Numbered from the stretch's first letter, positions 31,203 to 40,930 are shown. The stretch: DNA of 64,000 nucleotides from Scatosoma sp045128175 (GCA_045128175.1 JBGVRF010000045.1:1-64000), one strand, 5' to 3'. The notes: generated by a model not told the origin, from the sequence alone. Numbers and translations are program-made.

Positions 31203-33527
31203 ATGAAGAAAATCGTTCCCGAATACGCCTTTACGGCAGAACAACTGAATAGTATATCCGTTCTTGCCGATGAAACGGGGTTGACGGAACAAATCACGCG
31301 TATCTTGTATGCGCGCGGCATCGACACTGCGCAGAAGATCCGTCGTTTTATGCGCCCTTCAGAAAAGAATTTTCTTTCTCCCTTTTTGATGCGCGGTATG
31401 CGCGAGGCCGTGGAGATGATCACTGCGGCGCGCGACGAGGGCAGAACGGTCGCCGTATTTGGCGATTATGACGCGGACGGCATTTGCGCGTCGGCAATCA
31501 TGTATCATGCTTTGAAAGAATTCGGTATCGACGCGCATATCTACGTGCCTGAACGCGCGGATGGGTACGGTTTGTCCATCGATGCGGTGGATCGTATTTT
31601 CGATGATTGCAATCCCGAATTGTTTATCACGGTCGATTGCGGTATTTCCTGCGCAAAAGAGGCGCAATATATTTATGAGTTGGGTTCGGACGTGATTGTA
31701 ACCGACCATCACGAGTTGCCGGGGATCTTGCCCGATTGTGTGATCATCAATCCCAAACTCAAAGACGAATATCCCTATGACAATCTCTGCGGCGCGGGGG
31801 TCGCGTTTAAGCTTGCTTGCGCGTTGATCGGCGAAGCCGCGTATAAATATTTGGATTTTGCCACGCTTGCGACGGTGGCGGACAGCGTGCCGCTACTGGG
31901 CGAAAACCGCGACATCGTAACGGAGGGACTGAAGCTGTTCAACAATCGCATCCGTCCCTGTTTTGCGGCGTTGTTAGGGAAAAATTATGAAAGCGTGACG
32001 GCGCAGACCCTGGCGTTCAATATCGCGCCGCGCGTGAATGCGGCGGGCAGAATGGGAGACGCGTGGGCGGCGTTCCGGTTGTTTACCGGCGAGCGTGAAT
32101 CGGAGATCTACGAGCTGGCGACAAAGCTTTGTCTGTACAACACCGAACGACAGAAATGTTGCGACGAACTGTATCTTGCAGCCAAGAAAAAGCTGTTGGA
32201 GAAGGGGGCGTACGGCAACGTGATCATGCTTTCGGATGAGAGCTGGAACGCGGGCTTTATCGGTATCGTTGCCGCACGGATTGCGGAGGAATATAACCGT
32301 CCGACGTTGCTGTTCGTACACAACGGCGATATGCTCAAAGGTAGCGCGAGAAGTATTGACAACATCAACATTTTCAACGCGCTGAAAAACTGCTCGGAAT
32401 ATATTGAAGAATTCGGCGGACATGCGCAGGCAGCGGGCATCAACATTCGTTTTGATATGTTCGAGGTGCTGGAGGCGGCGCTGAACGAAGAGATCGGAAA
32501 GACGTATTCGCCTGCGGATTTTGAGCAGACGATCTCCGTCAGTGAAGAGATCACGTCCGTGTTCTCGGAAAAGTTTGCGCGGGAGCTGGTTGCGATGGAG
32601 CCCTACGGCGTGGGGCATAGACGACCGCTGTTTTGCGTATCGGCGAGCGCGTGTGTGGCGCGGCCTGTCAAAGCGATGTCTCCCCATCTTTCGGTGCGAT
32701 GCGATTATATTGATCTGATGTATTTTTCGGGTGCGAAAAATCTGAAGATCATCGAAAGCGACGTAAAGAAGAATTTTATTTTCGAGATCAATATTTCCCG
32801 CTTTAAGGGCAGGGAATATATCAAAGGTTACGTACGGGATCTTTTATACGACGGGCGCACGGGCAGGGGGACGGCGGAAAGTATTTTTGCAAATGCGATC
32901 ACGCGGTTTTATTCTCCCGAGGTGAACGTGCAGGCGACTCGCTTGACAATGGAAGAAACGGTGGCGATGATCGAACGGAAACATGCGGAATGTCCGTACG
33001 GGCTGTGTCTGATCGCTTCCGATCGCCGTACGTTGAAATTTTATGAGGGCTTGGAAAGGTTCGGCTGCGATCTGTTTTATCTTTCATCGAGAAATCTTTC
33101 CAACGCATTGATCGTGTCACCTGCCGCTGACGCCGATCTTTCGGGGTTCCGTGATTTTATCTTCCTCGATACGCCGTCCGATTTTAACATTGCAGCATTA
33201 GAGGGGAGGCAGGTATTTGTCAACGGCGATATTTGCGGATATAAGATGTTCGAAAATTTGGACACGGGTAGAGAGAGTTTGCTTGAAATTTTTTCGGCGC
33301 TTCGCCGCGATATCCATTCTTTGAACGGAGAGACGGTGGAAGAGCTTGCTTTTGCTTGTGACGGGCTTGGATTTGATAAGAGGGAATTTATTTTCGCGTT
33401 GAGTGTTTTTGAAGAATTGGGGCTGGTATCCTTCGGCGACGGTAGGTTGACCGTATATCGAGGGATCAAGGCAGAGCTGACCGATTCGACAGTATATCGT
33501 AAGGTATGCTTATTGCAACAGGGCTGA
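31203..33527 (+). CDS. recJ: Single-stranded-DNA-specific exonuclease RecJ
   Basis: RecJ is a 5'-3' single-strand exonuclease of recombination and repair. The 774-residue protein shows the DHH-family metal motifs in order: FGDYDADGICA, ITVDCGISC, VTDHHELPG and NPKL, then the DHHA1 block with ARSIDNINIFNAL and EFGGHAQAAG (about 395-420). The extra C-terminal part (about 480-774) is typical of Firmicutes RecJ. ATG 31203 matches the family start, though it lacks a clear ribosome-binding site; an in-frame ATG lies 24 codons upstream. It precedes rel. Confidence 0.92.
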   Translation: MKKIVPEYAFTAEQLNSISVLADETGLTEQITRILYARGIDTAQKIRRFMRPSEKNFLSPFLMRGMREAVEMITAARDEGRTVAVFGDYDADGICASAIMYHALKEFGIDAHIYVPERADGYGLSIDAVDRIFDDCNPELFITVDCGISCAKEAQYIYELGSDVIVTDHHELPGILPDCVIINPKLKDEYPYDNLCGAGVAFKLACALIGEAAYKYLDFATLATVADSVPLLGENRDIVTEGLKLFNNRIRPCFAALLGKNYESVTAQTLAFNIAPRVNAAGRMGDAWAAFRLFTGERESEIYELATKLCLYNTERQKCCDELYLAAKKKLLEKGAYGNVIMLSDESWNAGFIGIVAARIAEEYNRPTLLFVHNGDMLKGSARSIDNINIFNALKNCSEYIEEFGGHAQAAGINIRFDMFEVLEAALNEEIGKTYSPADFEQTISVSEEITSVFSEKFARELVAMEPYGVGHRRPLFCVSASACVARPVKAMSPHLSVRCDYIDLMYFSGAKNLKIIESDVKKNFIFEINISRFKGREYIKGYVRDLLYDGRTGRGTAESIFANAITRFYSPEVNVQATRLTMEETVAMIERKHAECPYGLCLIASDRRTLKFYEGLERFGCDLFYLSSRNLSNALIVSPAADADLSGFRDFIFLDTPSDFNIAALEGRQVFVNGDICGYKMFENLDTGRESLLEIFSALRRDIHSLNGETVEELAFACDGLGFDKREFIFALSVFEELGLVSFGDGRLTVYRGIKAELTDSTVYRKVCLLQQG

Positions 33528-33616
33528 GAGGAGGAAATAACAAACGCAAATAAGGACGCGCGCAGAGACGGCAAGGTCGGCTTGGAAACGCGCAGGAACA
33601 GGAAGAGGATGACAAT

Positions 33617-35752
33617 ATGGAAAAAACGTTAGAAAGAATCAAGGAAACTTATCCGCAATTGGTAGTCAAGGCGTACGAGTATGCCAAAGAAGCGCACAGC
33701 AATCAGAAGCGCGCTTCAGGCGAGCCGTACTTTATCCATCCTTGCGCAGTGGCGGATATCCTCATGGAATTGGGGTTGGACGCCGCGACGATTGCCGCGG
33801 CGCTTTTGCATGACGTCATCGAGGACACTGCTTCGACCGCGGAGGACATCAGACGGGAATTCGGCGACGAGGTGCTGGATCTTGTCAGCGGCGTTACCAA
33901 GCTGGAAAGGATCGAATTCAAATCCCGCGAGGATGAGGACGCGGAGAATTTCCGTAAAATTTTCGTCGCGATGGCGAAAGATGTGCGCGTGATCATCATT
34001 AAGCTTGCCGACCGTTTGCACAATATGCGGTCGCTGAACTTTCTTTCGTACGAGCGGCAACAACGTATGGCGAGCGAAACGCTGGATATCTACGCGCCGC
34101 TTGCGGGTCGTCTGGGTATTTCGCAGATCAAGTGCGAGCTGGAAGATCTGTGTTTGAAATATCTTGATCCCGATTCGTATGAATATCTCGTTTATAACAT
34201 TCGAGAAAAGCTTTCCGAACGGAAGGAGTTTGTCAACGGTATAGTCGAAGAGATCAAGGAGTTGATGAAAAACGACGGTGTGGAAGGAGAGGTGTTCGGA
34301 AGGCCAAAGCATTTCTATTCCATTTATAAAAAAATGAAGAATAAGGGCAAGACGCTGGACCAGATCTACGATCTGACGGCGGTGCGCGTCATTGTCAAGG
34401 ATATCAAGGAATGTTATACGGTTCTGGGGCGCATCCACGAAAAATGGAAGCCTATTCCCGGTCGTATCAAAGATTATATCGCAACGCCGAAGCCCAACAA
34501 ATATCAATCGTTGCATACGACGGTCATGACGCGGTACGGTCAGCCGTTCGAGATCCAGATCCGTACTGAAGAGATGCATCATATTGCGGAATTCGGTATC
34601 GCGGCGCATTGGAAATATAAAGAAGGCCGCACGGAAGAGGCGAACGGCGATTTTGAGAACAGACTCGCTTGGCTTCGCGAAGTCATGGAATGGCAGGGGG
34701 ATTTGAAAGACTCGAAAGAGTTCATAAGCGCCCTGAAAACGGAGTTGTACAGTCACGAACTGCTGGTATTTACGCCGCGCGGGAAGGTTATTTCTCTGCC
34801 GCCCGACGCGACGCCCGTCGATTTTGCCTACGCGATCCATTCGGAGGTAGGAAACCACTGTACGGGGGCAAGAGTGAATTCGAAAATCGTGCCGCTGACG
34901 ACGACGCTGGAGGTCGGGGACGTGGTCGAGATCATCACTTCGCCGAACTCGAAAGGTCCGTCGCGAGATTGGCTGAAGTTTATCAAATCGTCGAGCGCGA
35001 AAGCGAAGATCAGGCAGTTTTATAAAAACGAACTGAAGGAAGAGAATATCCGCGTCGGACAGACGAAACTGGAAGAAGAGGCGAAGAAAAAGGGCTTTTC
35101 GCTGTCCGAGTTGCTTAACGAGGAGAGTTTCAAACGTATTTCCGAACGGTTTTCGTTCGGTGAAATGGAGGAAATGTTTGCCGCGGTGGGATATGGCTCA
35201 ATCACGGTCAATCAGATCCTGTTCAAGCTGATCGATTATTACCGTAAAGAGACGCCGTTGCCGTTCGAAGTGCACGCGGGAGACGGAGGCGGAAGAACGC
35301 CCGGTGGCGTTTTGGTGAACGGTCAGGCGGGGATGTTATTGCATTTTGCGGGTTGTTGTTCGCCCGTACCGGGCGACGAGATCATCAGTTATACCTCTCG
35401 CGGACGTGGTACGGTGATTCATCGTGCAGACTGTTCGAATCTGCGCGGCGTGGATCCGCATAGGTTGTTGCCTGCGTCTTGGCAAATCGCGGCAGGGGTG
35501 AAGCAGCGATATAATGCGAATATTTCCATTCGCGCGACGGAGCAGGGCGCGGCGCTGTCTGTACTTTCGTCCGTGGTATCGGAAATGAAATTATCGATCA
35601 CGGCGGTAAATGGACGGATTGATAAAAACCATGACGCTGTGTTAGAGGCATCTATTGCGTTGACGGATATTTCCGAGGTGGATCTTTTGATTAAGAAGAT
35701 GTTGTCCGATAAGAGGATCTACGACGTACATCGTATCACAGCACTGTCGTAA
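33617..35752 (+). CDS. rel: Bifunctional (p)ppGpp synthetase/hydrolase Rel
   Basis: Rel makes and degrades the alarmone (p)ppGpp in response to amino acid starvation. The 711-residue protein has the full multi-domain plan: HD hydrolase (H41, and HDVIEDT with H65-D66), synthetase with RPKHFYSIYKKM and YDLTAVRV (about 235-265), TGS (FTPRGKVISLPPDATPVDFAYAIHS, roughly 385-450), and a C-terminal ACT region (about 640-711). GAAGAGGA lies before the ATG. It follows recJ by 90 bases and precedes the largest hairpin array of the window. Confidence 0.96.
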   Translation: MEKTLERIKETYPQLVVKAYEYAKEAHSNQKRASGEPYFIHPCAVADILMELGLDAATIAAALLHDVIEDTASTAEDIRREFGDEVLDLVSGVTKLERIEFKSREDEDAENFRKIFVAMAKDVRVIIIKLADRLHNMRSLNFLSYERQQRMASETLDIYAPLAGRLGISQIKCELEDLCLKYLDPDSYEYLVYNIREKLSERKEFVNGIVEEIKELMKNDGVEGEVFGRPKHFYSIYKKMKNKGKTLDQIYDLTAVRVIVKDIKECYTVLGRIHEKWKPIPGRIKDYIATPKPNKYQSLHTTVMTRYGQPFEIQIRTEEMHHIAEFGIAAHWKYKEGRTEEANGDFENRLAWLREVMEWQGDLKDSKEFISALKTELYSHELLVFTPRGKVISLPPDATPVDFAYAIHSEVGNHCTGARVNSKIVPLTTTLEVGDVVEIITSPNSKGPSRDWLKFIKSSSAKAKIRQFYKNELKEENIRVGQTKLEEEAKKKGFSLSELLNEESFKRISERFSFGEMEEMFAAVGYGSITVNQILFKLIDYYRKETPLPFEVHAGDGGGRTPGGVLVNGQAGMLLHFAGCCSPVPGDEIISYTSRGRGTVIHRADCSNLRGVDPHRLLPASWQIAAGVKQRYNANISIRATEQGAALSVLSSVVSEMKLSITAVNGRIDKNHDAVLEASIALTDISEVDLLIKKMLSDKRIYDVHRITALS

Positions 35753-35759
35753 CCAGCGT

Positions 35760-36060
35760 TCCGCCAGCGTTTCGGCAACGTTCCGTTGCATCCAGTTAGG
35801 AAGTCAAGAAACTCAGTTTCTTGCGGGTGTGGGCAGAGCCCACGAAAAATATCCCTTTTAAGCAAGCTGTGCTTGCGCCTTTACGCCTTTGGCGTTGATG
35901 CGTTGCTTTGCAACACAATGAAATAACGCAAAGCAGAGCTTTGCTCTCTTAAGGCTTAGTATTTATGGAGCTCCGCTCCATGCCTCGTTAAGGGCTACTC
36001 GCCCTTAAAACCTCGCAAGGGACAATGTCCCTTAACCCTTGACTTGGTCCAGGGGAATGC
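35760..36060. repeat. Array of about ten short perfect hairpins (dispersed family)
   Basis: The rel-MBL gap holds at least ten hairpins and nothing else: GCAACG-TTC-CGTTGC (35775-35789), CAAGAAAC-TCA-GTTTCTTG (35806-35824), GTGGGC-AGA-GCCCAC (35829-35843), GCAAGC-TGT-GCTTGC (35862-35876), ACGCC-TTT-GGCGT (35883-35895), GTTGC-TTT-GCAAC (35902-35914), GCAAAGC-AGA-GCTTTGC (35928-35944), ATGGAGC-TCC-GCTCCAT (35965-35981), TTAAGGGC-TACTC-GCCCTTAA (35988-36008) and AAGGGAC-AAT-GTCCCTT (36017-36033). Positions are good to within a base or two. Most stems are perfect and most loops are exactly three bases. Confidence 0.9.
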
Positions 36061-36083
36061 TGGCTGGTGGGAGGAGAAAGTTT

Positions 36084-36707
36084 ATGAAAATAATCAAGAT
36101 CGCGCCGCGCGGATTCGCGGCGAATACGTACGTTTTGACGGAGGACGGGAAAAATGCCGTCGTTATTGACCCTGCACAGACAAGGGCGGAAAGCGAATTG
36201 ATCAAGCTTGGTCTCAACCCTGCCTACGTCCTTTTGACACATTGCCATTTCGATCACGTCGGTGGCGTGAGCGTTTTACAGGCGAGTGGCGCAAAGGTCG
36301 TATGCTCGGAGTCGGAAAAACCCCTGATTGGAACGAATGCGGATCTGTTCGAGATGTTCGGCGCGCCCCGTGTGAACTATACAGTCGATAAAACGATGAA
36401 GGACGGCGAGGAGAGGGAATTTTGCGGAATAAATATTAAAACTCTACTCACGCCCGGGCATACGAAAGGGAGCTGTTGCTACCTTGTAACAGAAAAGGAC
36501 GGGGGTAGGTATTTGTTCACGGGCGATACGCTGTTTGCAAGCAGCATCGGTAGGACGGATTTTCCAACGGGGAATATTATGGAGATGCGCGCAAGCTTGC
36601 GCCGCATTTCCGCGCTGGAGGGGGATATGCCCATATATGCCGGTCACGAAGAGGAGACTACGCTCGATAAGGAACGGAAAAATAATCCGTTTCTGTTGGA
36701 CGCTTAA
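36084..36707 (+). CDS. MBL-fold metallohydrolase (glyoxalase II-like)
   Basis: A 207-residue metallo-beta-lactamase-fold hydrolase. Metal motifs: LLTHCHFDHVGG (THxHxDH, about 53-64), TPGHTKGSCC, FTGDTLFASSIGR and a late YAGHEEET. The compact size and motif spacing match the hydroxyacylglutathione-hydrolase-like subfamily in Firmicutes, for which substrates vary. GGGAGGAG precedes the ATG at 36084, placing the start just after the hairpin array. hemZ follows within 30 bases. Confidence 0.88.
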   Translation: MKIIKIAPRGFAANTYVLTEDGKNAVVIDPAQTRAESELIKLGLNPAYVLLTHCHFDHVGGVSVLQASGAKVVCSESEKPLIGTNADLFEMFGAPRVNYTVDKTMKDGEEREFCGINIKTLLTPGHTKGSCCYLVTEKDGGRYLFTGDTLFASSIGRTDFPTGNIMEMRASLRRISALEGDMPIYAGHEEETTLDKERKNNPFLLDA

Positions 36708-36734
36708 AAATACGGAAAGCTGCTTTGAAAAGTT

Positions 36735-38135
36735 ATGTTTGTTACCGATTGTAAATTTTTGGAAAATGAGCTTATGGACGTGGTGCGGCTGTTTAAAAAC
36801 CGTCCCGCAGCCATCGAACACTCTTTTCGTTTTGAAGAGGGTGTTTTTTACAATGATTTTCGTATCGACGGAAAAGCCTTTTTCTTTAAAGATGGGGGGC
36901 AGGTATGCGATGAGCTTGAATTTAAGCGTTTCGAACGTCGATTTGCCAAGCTTGCCTTATACGAGATATTATCCGATCTTTACGGCGAGAAAATGCCGTG
37001 GGGCGCGTTGACGGGGATCAGACCTACCAAGCTTGCGTATATGGAACAGGAAAAAGGGCTTGATTTTGTCGAGCTTTTCCGCCGTATGCGGGTCAGTGAG
37101 GAGAATATCCGTCTTGTTGCGGACGTTCTCAAAACGCAGGAGGGGGTGTACGAGAAAAAGGACGGCAATACCGATCTGTTTGTTTCTTTGCCCTTCTGTC
37201 CTTCCAAATGCGCATACTGTTCCTTTATTACTGCCCCGATCGATAAAACGCGGCATTTTTTGCCTTCTTATCTCGATTGTCTGGAAAAAGAGCTTGTCGC
37301 GGCAAAGGATAGCGTGGGCGTTCTTCGCAGCGTTTACGTCGGCGGAGGGACGCCGTTCGCGCTTGACGCGCCCGATTTGGAACGGGTGCTGAAAGCCGTT
37401 GCGCCGATCGTCGAAAATGCAAAACGCGCCACCCATGTATGCGAATACACCGTAGAGGCGGGACGCCCCGATGTGTTTACGGATGAGAAATTGGCATTGC
37501 TGAAAGACTACGGTGTGACCCGTATCTGTATCAATCCGCAAAGTTTTTCGGATGAAACTTTGCAAAAGATCGGCAGAAAACATACGGTTGAGGATATTTA
37601 TAAGGCGTTTGAAAGGTCGGAAAAATACGGCTTTGACGTCAATATCGATCTGATCGCAGGTTTGGCGGACGAAACGCCCGATACTTTCGAGCAAAGCGTG
37701 CAAAAAGCGGTGAAGCTTAATGCGGATAACGTCACCGTGCATTGCTTGTCCTTGAAATCGGGCGCGAAGTTGAAAGAGGACAAAATTAAAGAGGAAAACG
37801 TGTATCTCGAAAACGGCTTCATCTCAACCATGGTAGCCACGTCGAGAGAGATTTTAAGCGAGAACGGATACGCACCTTATTATATGTACCGCCAAAAATA
37901 TCAGGTAGGAAATAACGAAAACGTAGGCTGGACGAAGCTGGGCAAAGCGTGCGTATATAATGTCGATATCATGGAAGAAACGGCGGACAACCTTGCCGTC
38001 GGTGCCAATGCGGTGTCCAAACGCGTTTATAATGACAAGGGACTGATCACCCGTTTCGCTTCGCAAAAAGATTTGAAAACGTATATTGAGAAGATTGATG
38101 ACATCATCGAAAAACGTCGGAAATTTTTCGAATAA
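36735..38135 (+). CDS. hemZ: Coproporphyrinogen dehydrogenase HemZ-like radical SAM enzyme
   Basis: HemZ-family radical SAM proteins are related to the oxygen-independent coproporphyrinogen oxidase HemN and act in anaerobic heme synthesis or related porphyrin chemistry. The 466-residue protein has an N-terminal domain (about 1-150) characteristic of HemZ, then LPFCPSKCAYCSF with the C-x3-C-x2-C cluster motif, VGGGTPFALDAPDL, and the HemN-like core (PQSFSDETLQKIGRKHT, DLIAGLADETPDTFEQS). Whether the organism makes heme cannot be seen from this window. It lies 27 bases after the MBL gene. Confidence 0.9.
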   Translation: MFVTDCKFLENELMDVVRLFKNRPAAIEHSFRFEEGVFYNDFRIDGKAFFFKDGGQVCDELEFKRFERRFAKLALYEILSDLYGEKMPWGALTGIRPTKLAYMEQEKGLDFVELFRRMRVSEENIRLVADVLKTQEGVYEKKDGNTDLFVSLPFCPSKCAYCSFITAPIDKTRHFLPSYLDCLEKELVAAKDSVGVLRSVYVGGGTPFALDAPDLERVLKAVAPIVENAKRATHVCEYTVEAGRPDVFTDEKLALLKDYGVTRICINPQSFSDETLQKIGRKHTVEDIYKAFERSEKYGFDVNIDLIAGLADETPDTFEQSVQKAVKLNADNVTVHCLSLKSGAKLKEDKIKEENVYLENGFISTMVATSREILSENGYAPYYMYRQKYQVGNNENVGWTKLGKACVYNVDIMEETADNLAVGANAVSKRVYNDKGLITRFASQKDLKTYIEKIDDIIEKRRKFFE

Positions 38136-38170
38136 ATCGGAATAAAATTTCGAAAACAGCGCTAAATCAA

Positions 38171-38199
38171 TTTACATTCGGAAAAGAATGTGCTAAAAT
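38171..38199 (+). promoter_or_regulatory. Sigma-A promoter and structured leader of rpsO
   Basis: TTTACA (38171-38176) and TAAAAT (38194-38199) with a 17-bp spacer. The 80-base leader that follows can fold (CTGAGCG with CGCTCAG), possibly the site for S15 autoregulation; that part is inference. Confidence 0.7.
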
Positions 38200-38281
38200 A
38201 GTAGTAACGGCTGTCTGAGCGAGTCGATTCTCCACGCTACGCTCAGCGGTACGAGATACCATTCCATAGGAGGATAAAAAA

Positions 38282-38536
38282 ATGGAAAAGAATGAAATCA
38301 TCGCAAAATTTGCTACCCACGAAGGCGACACCGGTTCGCCCGAAGTTCAGATCGCGCTTCTGACCTTCAGAATCAACCACCTCAACGAGCATCTTAAAGA
38401 ACACAAGCAGGATAACCATTCCCGCCGCGGTCTTTTGAAGATGGTCGGTAAGCGTCGTGGTCTGCTTGACTATCTCAAAGATAAGGACATCACGAGATAC
38501 AGAGCGATCGTAGAAGCTTTGGGACTCAGAAAGTAA
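38282..38536 (+). CDS. rpsO: 30S ribosomal protein S15
   Basis: An 84-residue primary-binding ribosomal protein that nucleates assembly of the 16S rRNA central domain. Family motifs are plain: HEGDTGSPEVQIALLTFRIN, LKEHKQDNHSRRGLLKMVGK and RRGLLDYLKDKD. The protein lacks the first few residues often seen in other species but is otherwise complete. AGGAGG precedes the ATG. A terminator and then pnp follow; the rpsO-pnp pairing is common in bacteria. Confidence 0.97.
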   Translation: MEKNEIIAKFATHEGDTGSPEVQIALLTFRINHLNEHLKEHKQDNHSRRGLLKMVGKRRGLLDYLKDKDITRYRAIVEALGLRK

Positions 38537-38546
38537 TGCAAGCACG

Positions 38547-38579
38547 AAAGGGCGGGTTGTTTTAACTCGCTCTTTTTTG
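38547..38579 (+). terminator. Terminator between rpsO and pnp
   Basis: A 12-bp stem (38547-38558 with 38564-38575) containing two G:T wobbles, followed by a T-run. Read-through would still reach pnp. Confidence 0.75.
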
Positions 38580-38708
38580 TCGATATGCAAAGAAAGGACA
38601 AGCCCCGGCATAGGCTTTTTCGGACTTTGCACGTCAAACCCTGCTTGCCGTCGGGCGACGCAAGCGGACAAGAACAAAAAAGAATTATAAGACAAGGAGA
38701 ATTTTACA

Positions 38709-40811
38709 ATGCCATCTTTAGAAAACTACAAAGTATTTAAAACGGATTATGCAGGCAAAGAACTCGTCGTAGAGATCGGCAAATATGCGGAACAAGCAAA
38801 CGGCGCGTGTCTTGTGCGTTGCGGCGATACCGCGGTACACGTATCGGTATGTATGTCGGAGACCGCAAGAGAAGGAATGGATTTCTTCCCCCTTTCCGTC
38901 GATTATGAAGAAAAGATGTTTGCCGTAGGTAAGATCCCCGGCGGCTTCAAAAAGCGCGAAGGCAGAGCGTCGGATAAGGCGATTTTGACGAGTCGTTTGA
39001 TCGACAGACCCATTCGTCCCCTTTTCCCGAAGGGAATTTTCAACGACGTAGTCGTGACAGCGACGGCGCTTTCCGTCGATCCCGACGTTTCCCCCGAACC
39101 TCTCGCGATGATCGGTTCGTCTATCGCGTTGTCTATTTCGGATATTCCTTGGGCAGGACCTACGGGCTCGCTTGTTGTCGGCATGATCGACGGTAAATAT
39201 CTGATCAATCCCAACGTGGAAGAGAGAGCGAAGAGCGCGATCCACCTCAATCTTGCGGGTACGAAGGACGCGATTTTGATGATCGAAGCAGGCGCGAACG
39301 AGGTTACCGACGCGGAGATGGTCGGTGCGATTATGTACGGTCACGAAGAGATCAAAAAGATCTGTGCTTGGATCGAGGACGAGATCGTTCCCGTTGTGGG
39401 CAAGCCCAAGAAGGAAATGGAGCTTTACCATATTCCCGAAGAGCTTGACGCGGCTGTAAAAGAATACGGTTACGATAAGCTGTACGCGGCGCTCGATACC
39501 TTCGACCGTCAGGAACGTCAGGCAAAGCAGGCGGCTGCGGAAGCAGAGATCGTAGAACATTTCGCCGAAATCTATCCCGATCAGATCCGCGAAGTGAAGG
39601 ATTCGATTTATTATATCGTGAAAGGAATCGTCCGCGCGAAGATCTTTGATAAAGGGATTCGTCCCGACGGCAGAACGCTGAAGGAAGTCCGTCCCATTTG
39701 GTGTGAACACGGGATCCTGCCCAGAGTACACGGCTCGGCAGTGTTCACGAGAGGACAGACGCAGGCGCTTACCACCTGTACGCTGGGTATGCTCGGCGAA
39801 GCGCAGAGAATGGAAGGGCTTGACGAAGAAGAAGAGAAGAGATATATGCACCAGTATAACTTCCCCGGCTATTCGACGGGTGAAGCGAAGCCTTTGAGAA
39901 GCCCCGGCCGTCGTGAAATCGGTCACGGCGCTTTGGCGGAACGCGCGCTGGTTCCTGTTATCCCTTCTCCCGAAGAATTCCCGTACGCGATCCGCGTTGT
40001 ATCCGATATCCTTTCCTCGAACGGTTCGTCCTCGATGGCTTCCGTTTGCGGTTCGACGATGGCATTGATGGACGCAGGCGTTCCTATTAAGGCACCCGTT
40101 GCAGGCTGCGCAATGGGTCTTGTCAAGGATCCCGAAACGGGCAAGTACGTCATTATGACGGATATTCAGGGCCTTGAAGATTTCCTTGGAGATATGGACT
40201 TTAAGGTTGCAGGTACGGACAAGGGTATCACGGCGATCCAAATGGATATCAAGATCAAAGGTATCTCCGAAGAAATCATGCTCGACGCGATCGCGCAGGC
40301 GCAGGAAGCGAGAAAGTTCATTCTCGGTAAGATGCTGGAATGTATACCCGACGTCAACGAACAGTTGTCCACGTACGCGCCGAAGATCGTGACCTTCAAG
40401 ATCAATCCCGAAAAGATCGGCGACGTTGTCGGTAAGCAGGGCAAGGTCATCAACAAGATTATCGAACAGACCAGCACGAAGATCGACATCGAAGAGGACG
40501 GCACCGTTTGCGTGGCTTGCTTCGGCGACGTTTCGAACGCGAACCGCGCGAAGGCGATCATCGAATCGATCGCGCACGATCCCGAGGTCGGCGATATGTT
40601 CGTCGGCGTGGTCGTCCGTATCCTTTCGAAGGTCGGCGCGTTTGTTGAGTTCGCGCCCGGTAAGGACGGCATGATCCACATCTCCAAGCTCTCCGAAAAG
40701 AGAGTCAACCAGGTCGAAGACGTATTGAACATCGGCGACAAGGTAAAGGTGGAGATCATCAAGATCGGCGAAAAGGGCATCGACTTGAAGCTGCTTGAAA
40801 AAATGGACTAA
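38709..40811 (+). CDS. pnp: Polyribonucleotide nucleotidyltransferase (PNPase)
   Basis: PNPase is a phosphorolytic 3'-5' exoribonuclease that turns over mRNA as a ring-shaped trimer. The 700-residue protein has two RNase-PH domains (about 10-140 and 320-460, with FTRGQTQALTTCTLG and SGSS-like SSNGSSSMASVCG), then a KH domain (IGDVVGKQGKVINKI, about 565-580) and an S1 domain (VGVVVRILSKVGAFVEFAPG, about 635-655). AAGGAG precedes the ATG. A terminator follows at 40824. Confidence 0.97.
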   Translation: MPSLENYKVFKTDYAGKELVVEIGKYAEQANGACLVRCGDTAVHVSVCMSETAREGMDFFPLSVDYEEKMFAVGKIPGGFKKREGRASDKAILTSRLIDRPIRPLFPKGIFNDVVVTATALSVDPDVSPEPLAMIGSSIALSISDIPWAGPTGSLVVGMIDGKYLINPNVEERAKSAIHLNLAGTKDAILMIEAGANEVTDAEMVGAIMYGHEEIKKICAWIEDEIVPVVGKPKKEMELYHIPEELDAAVKEYGYDKLYAALDTFDRQERQAKQAAAEAEIVEHFAEIYPDQIREVKDSIYYIVKGIVRAKIFDKGIRPDGRTLKEVRPIWCEHGILPRVHGSAVFTRGQTQALTTCTLGMLGEAQRMEGLDEEEEKRYMHQYNFPGYSTGEAKPLRSPGRREIGHGALAERALVPVIPSPEEFPYAIRVVSDILSSNGSSSMASVCGSTMALMDAGVPIKAPVAGCAMGLVKDPETGKYVIMTDIQGLEDFLGDMDFKVAGTDKGITAIQMDIKIKGISEEIMLDAIAQAQEARKFILGKMLECIPDVNEQLSTYAPKIVTFKINPEKIGDVVGKQGKVINKIIEQTSTKIDIEEDGTVCVACFGDVSNANRAKAIIESIAHDPEVGDMFVGVVVRILSKVGAFVEFAPGKDGMIHISKLSEKRVNQVEDVLNIGDKVKVEIIKIGEKGIDLKLLEKMD

Positions 40812-40823
40812 AACAAAAAGACA

Positions 40824-40854
40824 AAGATCCCCGATTTCGTTCGGGGATCTTTTG
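40824..40854 (+). terminator. Terminator after pnp
   Basis: AAGATCCCCGA pairs with TCGGGGATCTT around a TTTCGT loop and runs into a T-rich tail. Confidence 0.85.
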
Positions 40855-40883
40855 TTTGCGTTTTCATGATTTTATAAGGTTTT

Positions 40884-40924
40884 TTGACCTATGTCAAGAC
40901 TTTTGACCTGAATTATGATATAAT
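40884..40924 (+). promoter_or_regulatory. Extended -10 promoter with three alternating TTGAC half-sites
   Basis: TGATATAAT (40916-40924) is an extended -10 element with no good -35. Just upstream, half-sites alternate: TTGAC (40884-40888), GTCAA (40893-40897) and TTGAC (40903-40907), giving two inverted repeats with 4- and 5-base centres. They overlap the promoter in front of a small HTH regulator, so autoregulation is the simplest reading. Confidence 0.6.
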
Positions 40925-40930
40925 TTTTAT

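Noticed and set aside
35760..36060. CRISPR array
   Set aside because: Hairpins differ in sequence and spacing; there is no constant repeat with unique spacers and no cas gene.
36885..36915. GGCAGGTATGCG motif inside hemZ as a repeat copy
   Set aside because: It lies in coding sequence and encodes a normal GQVCDE stretch, so similarity to the intergenic motif is probably chance.
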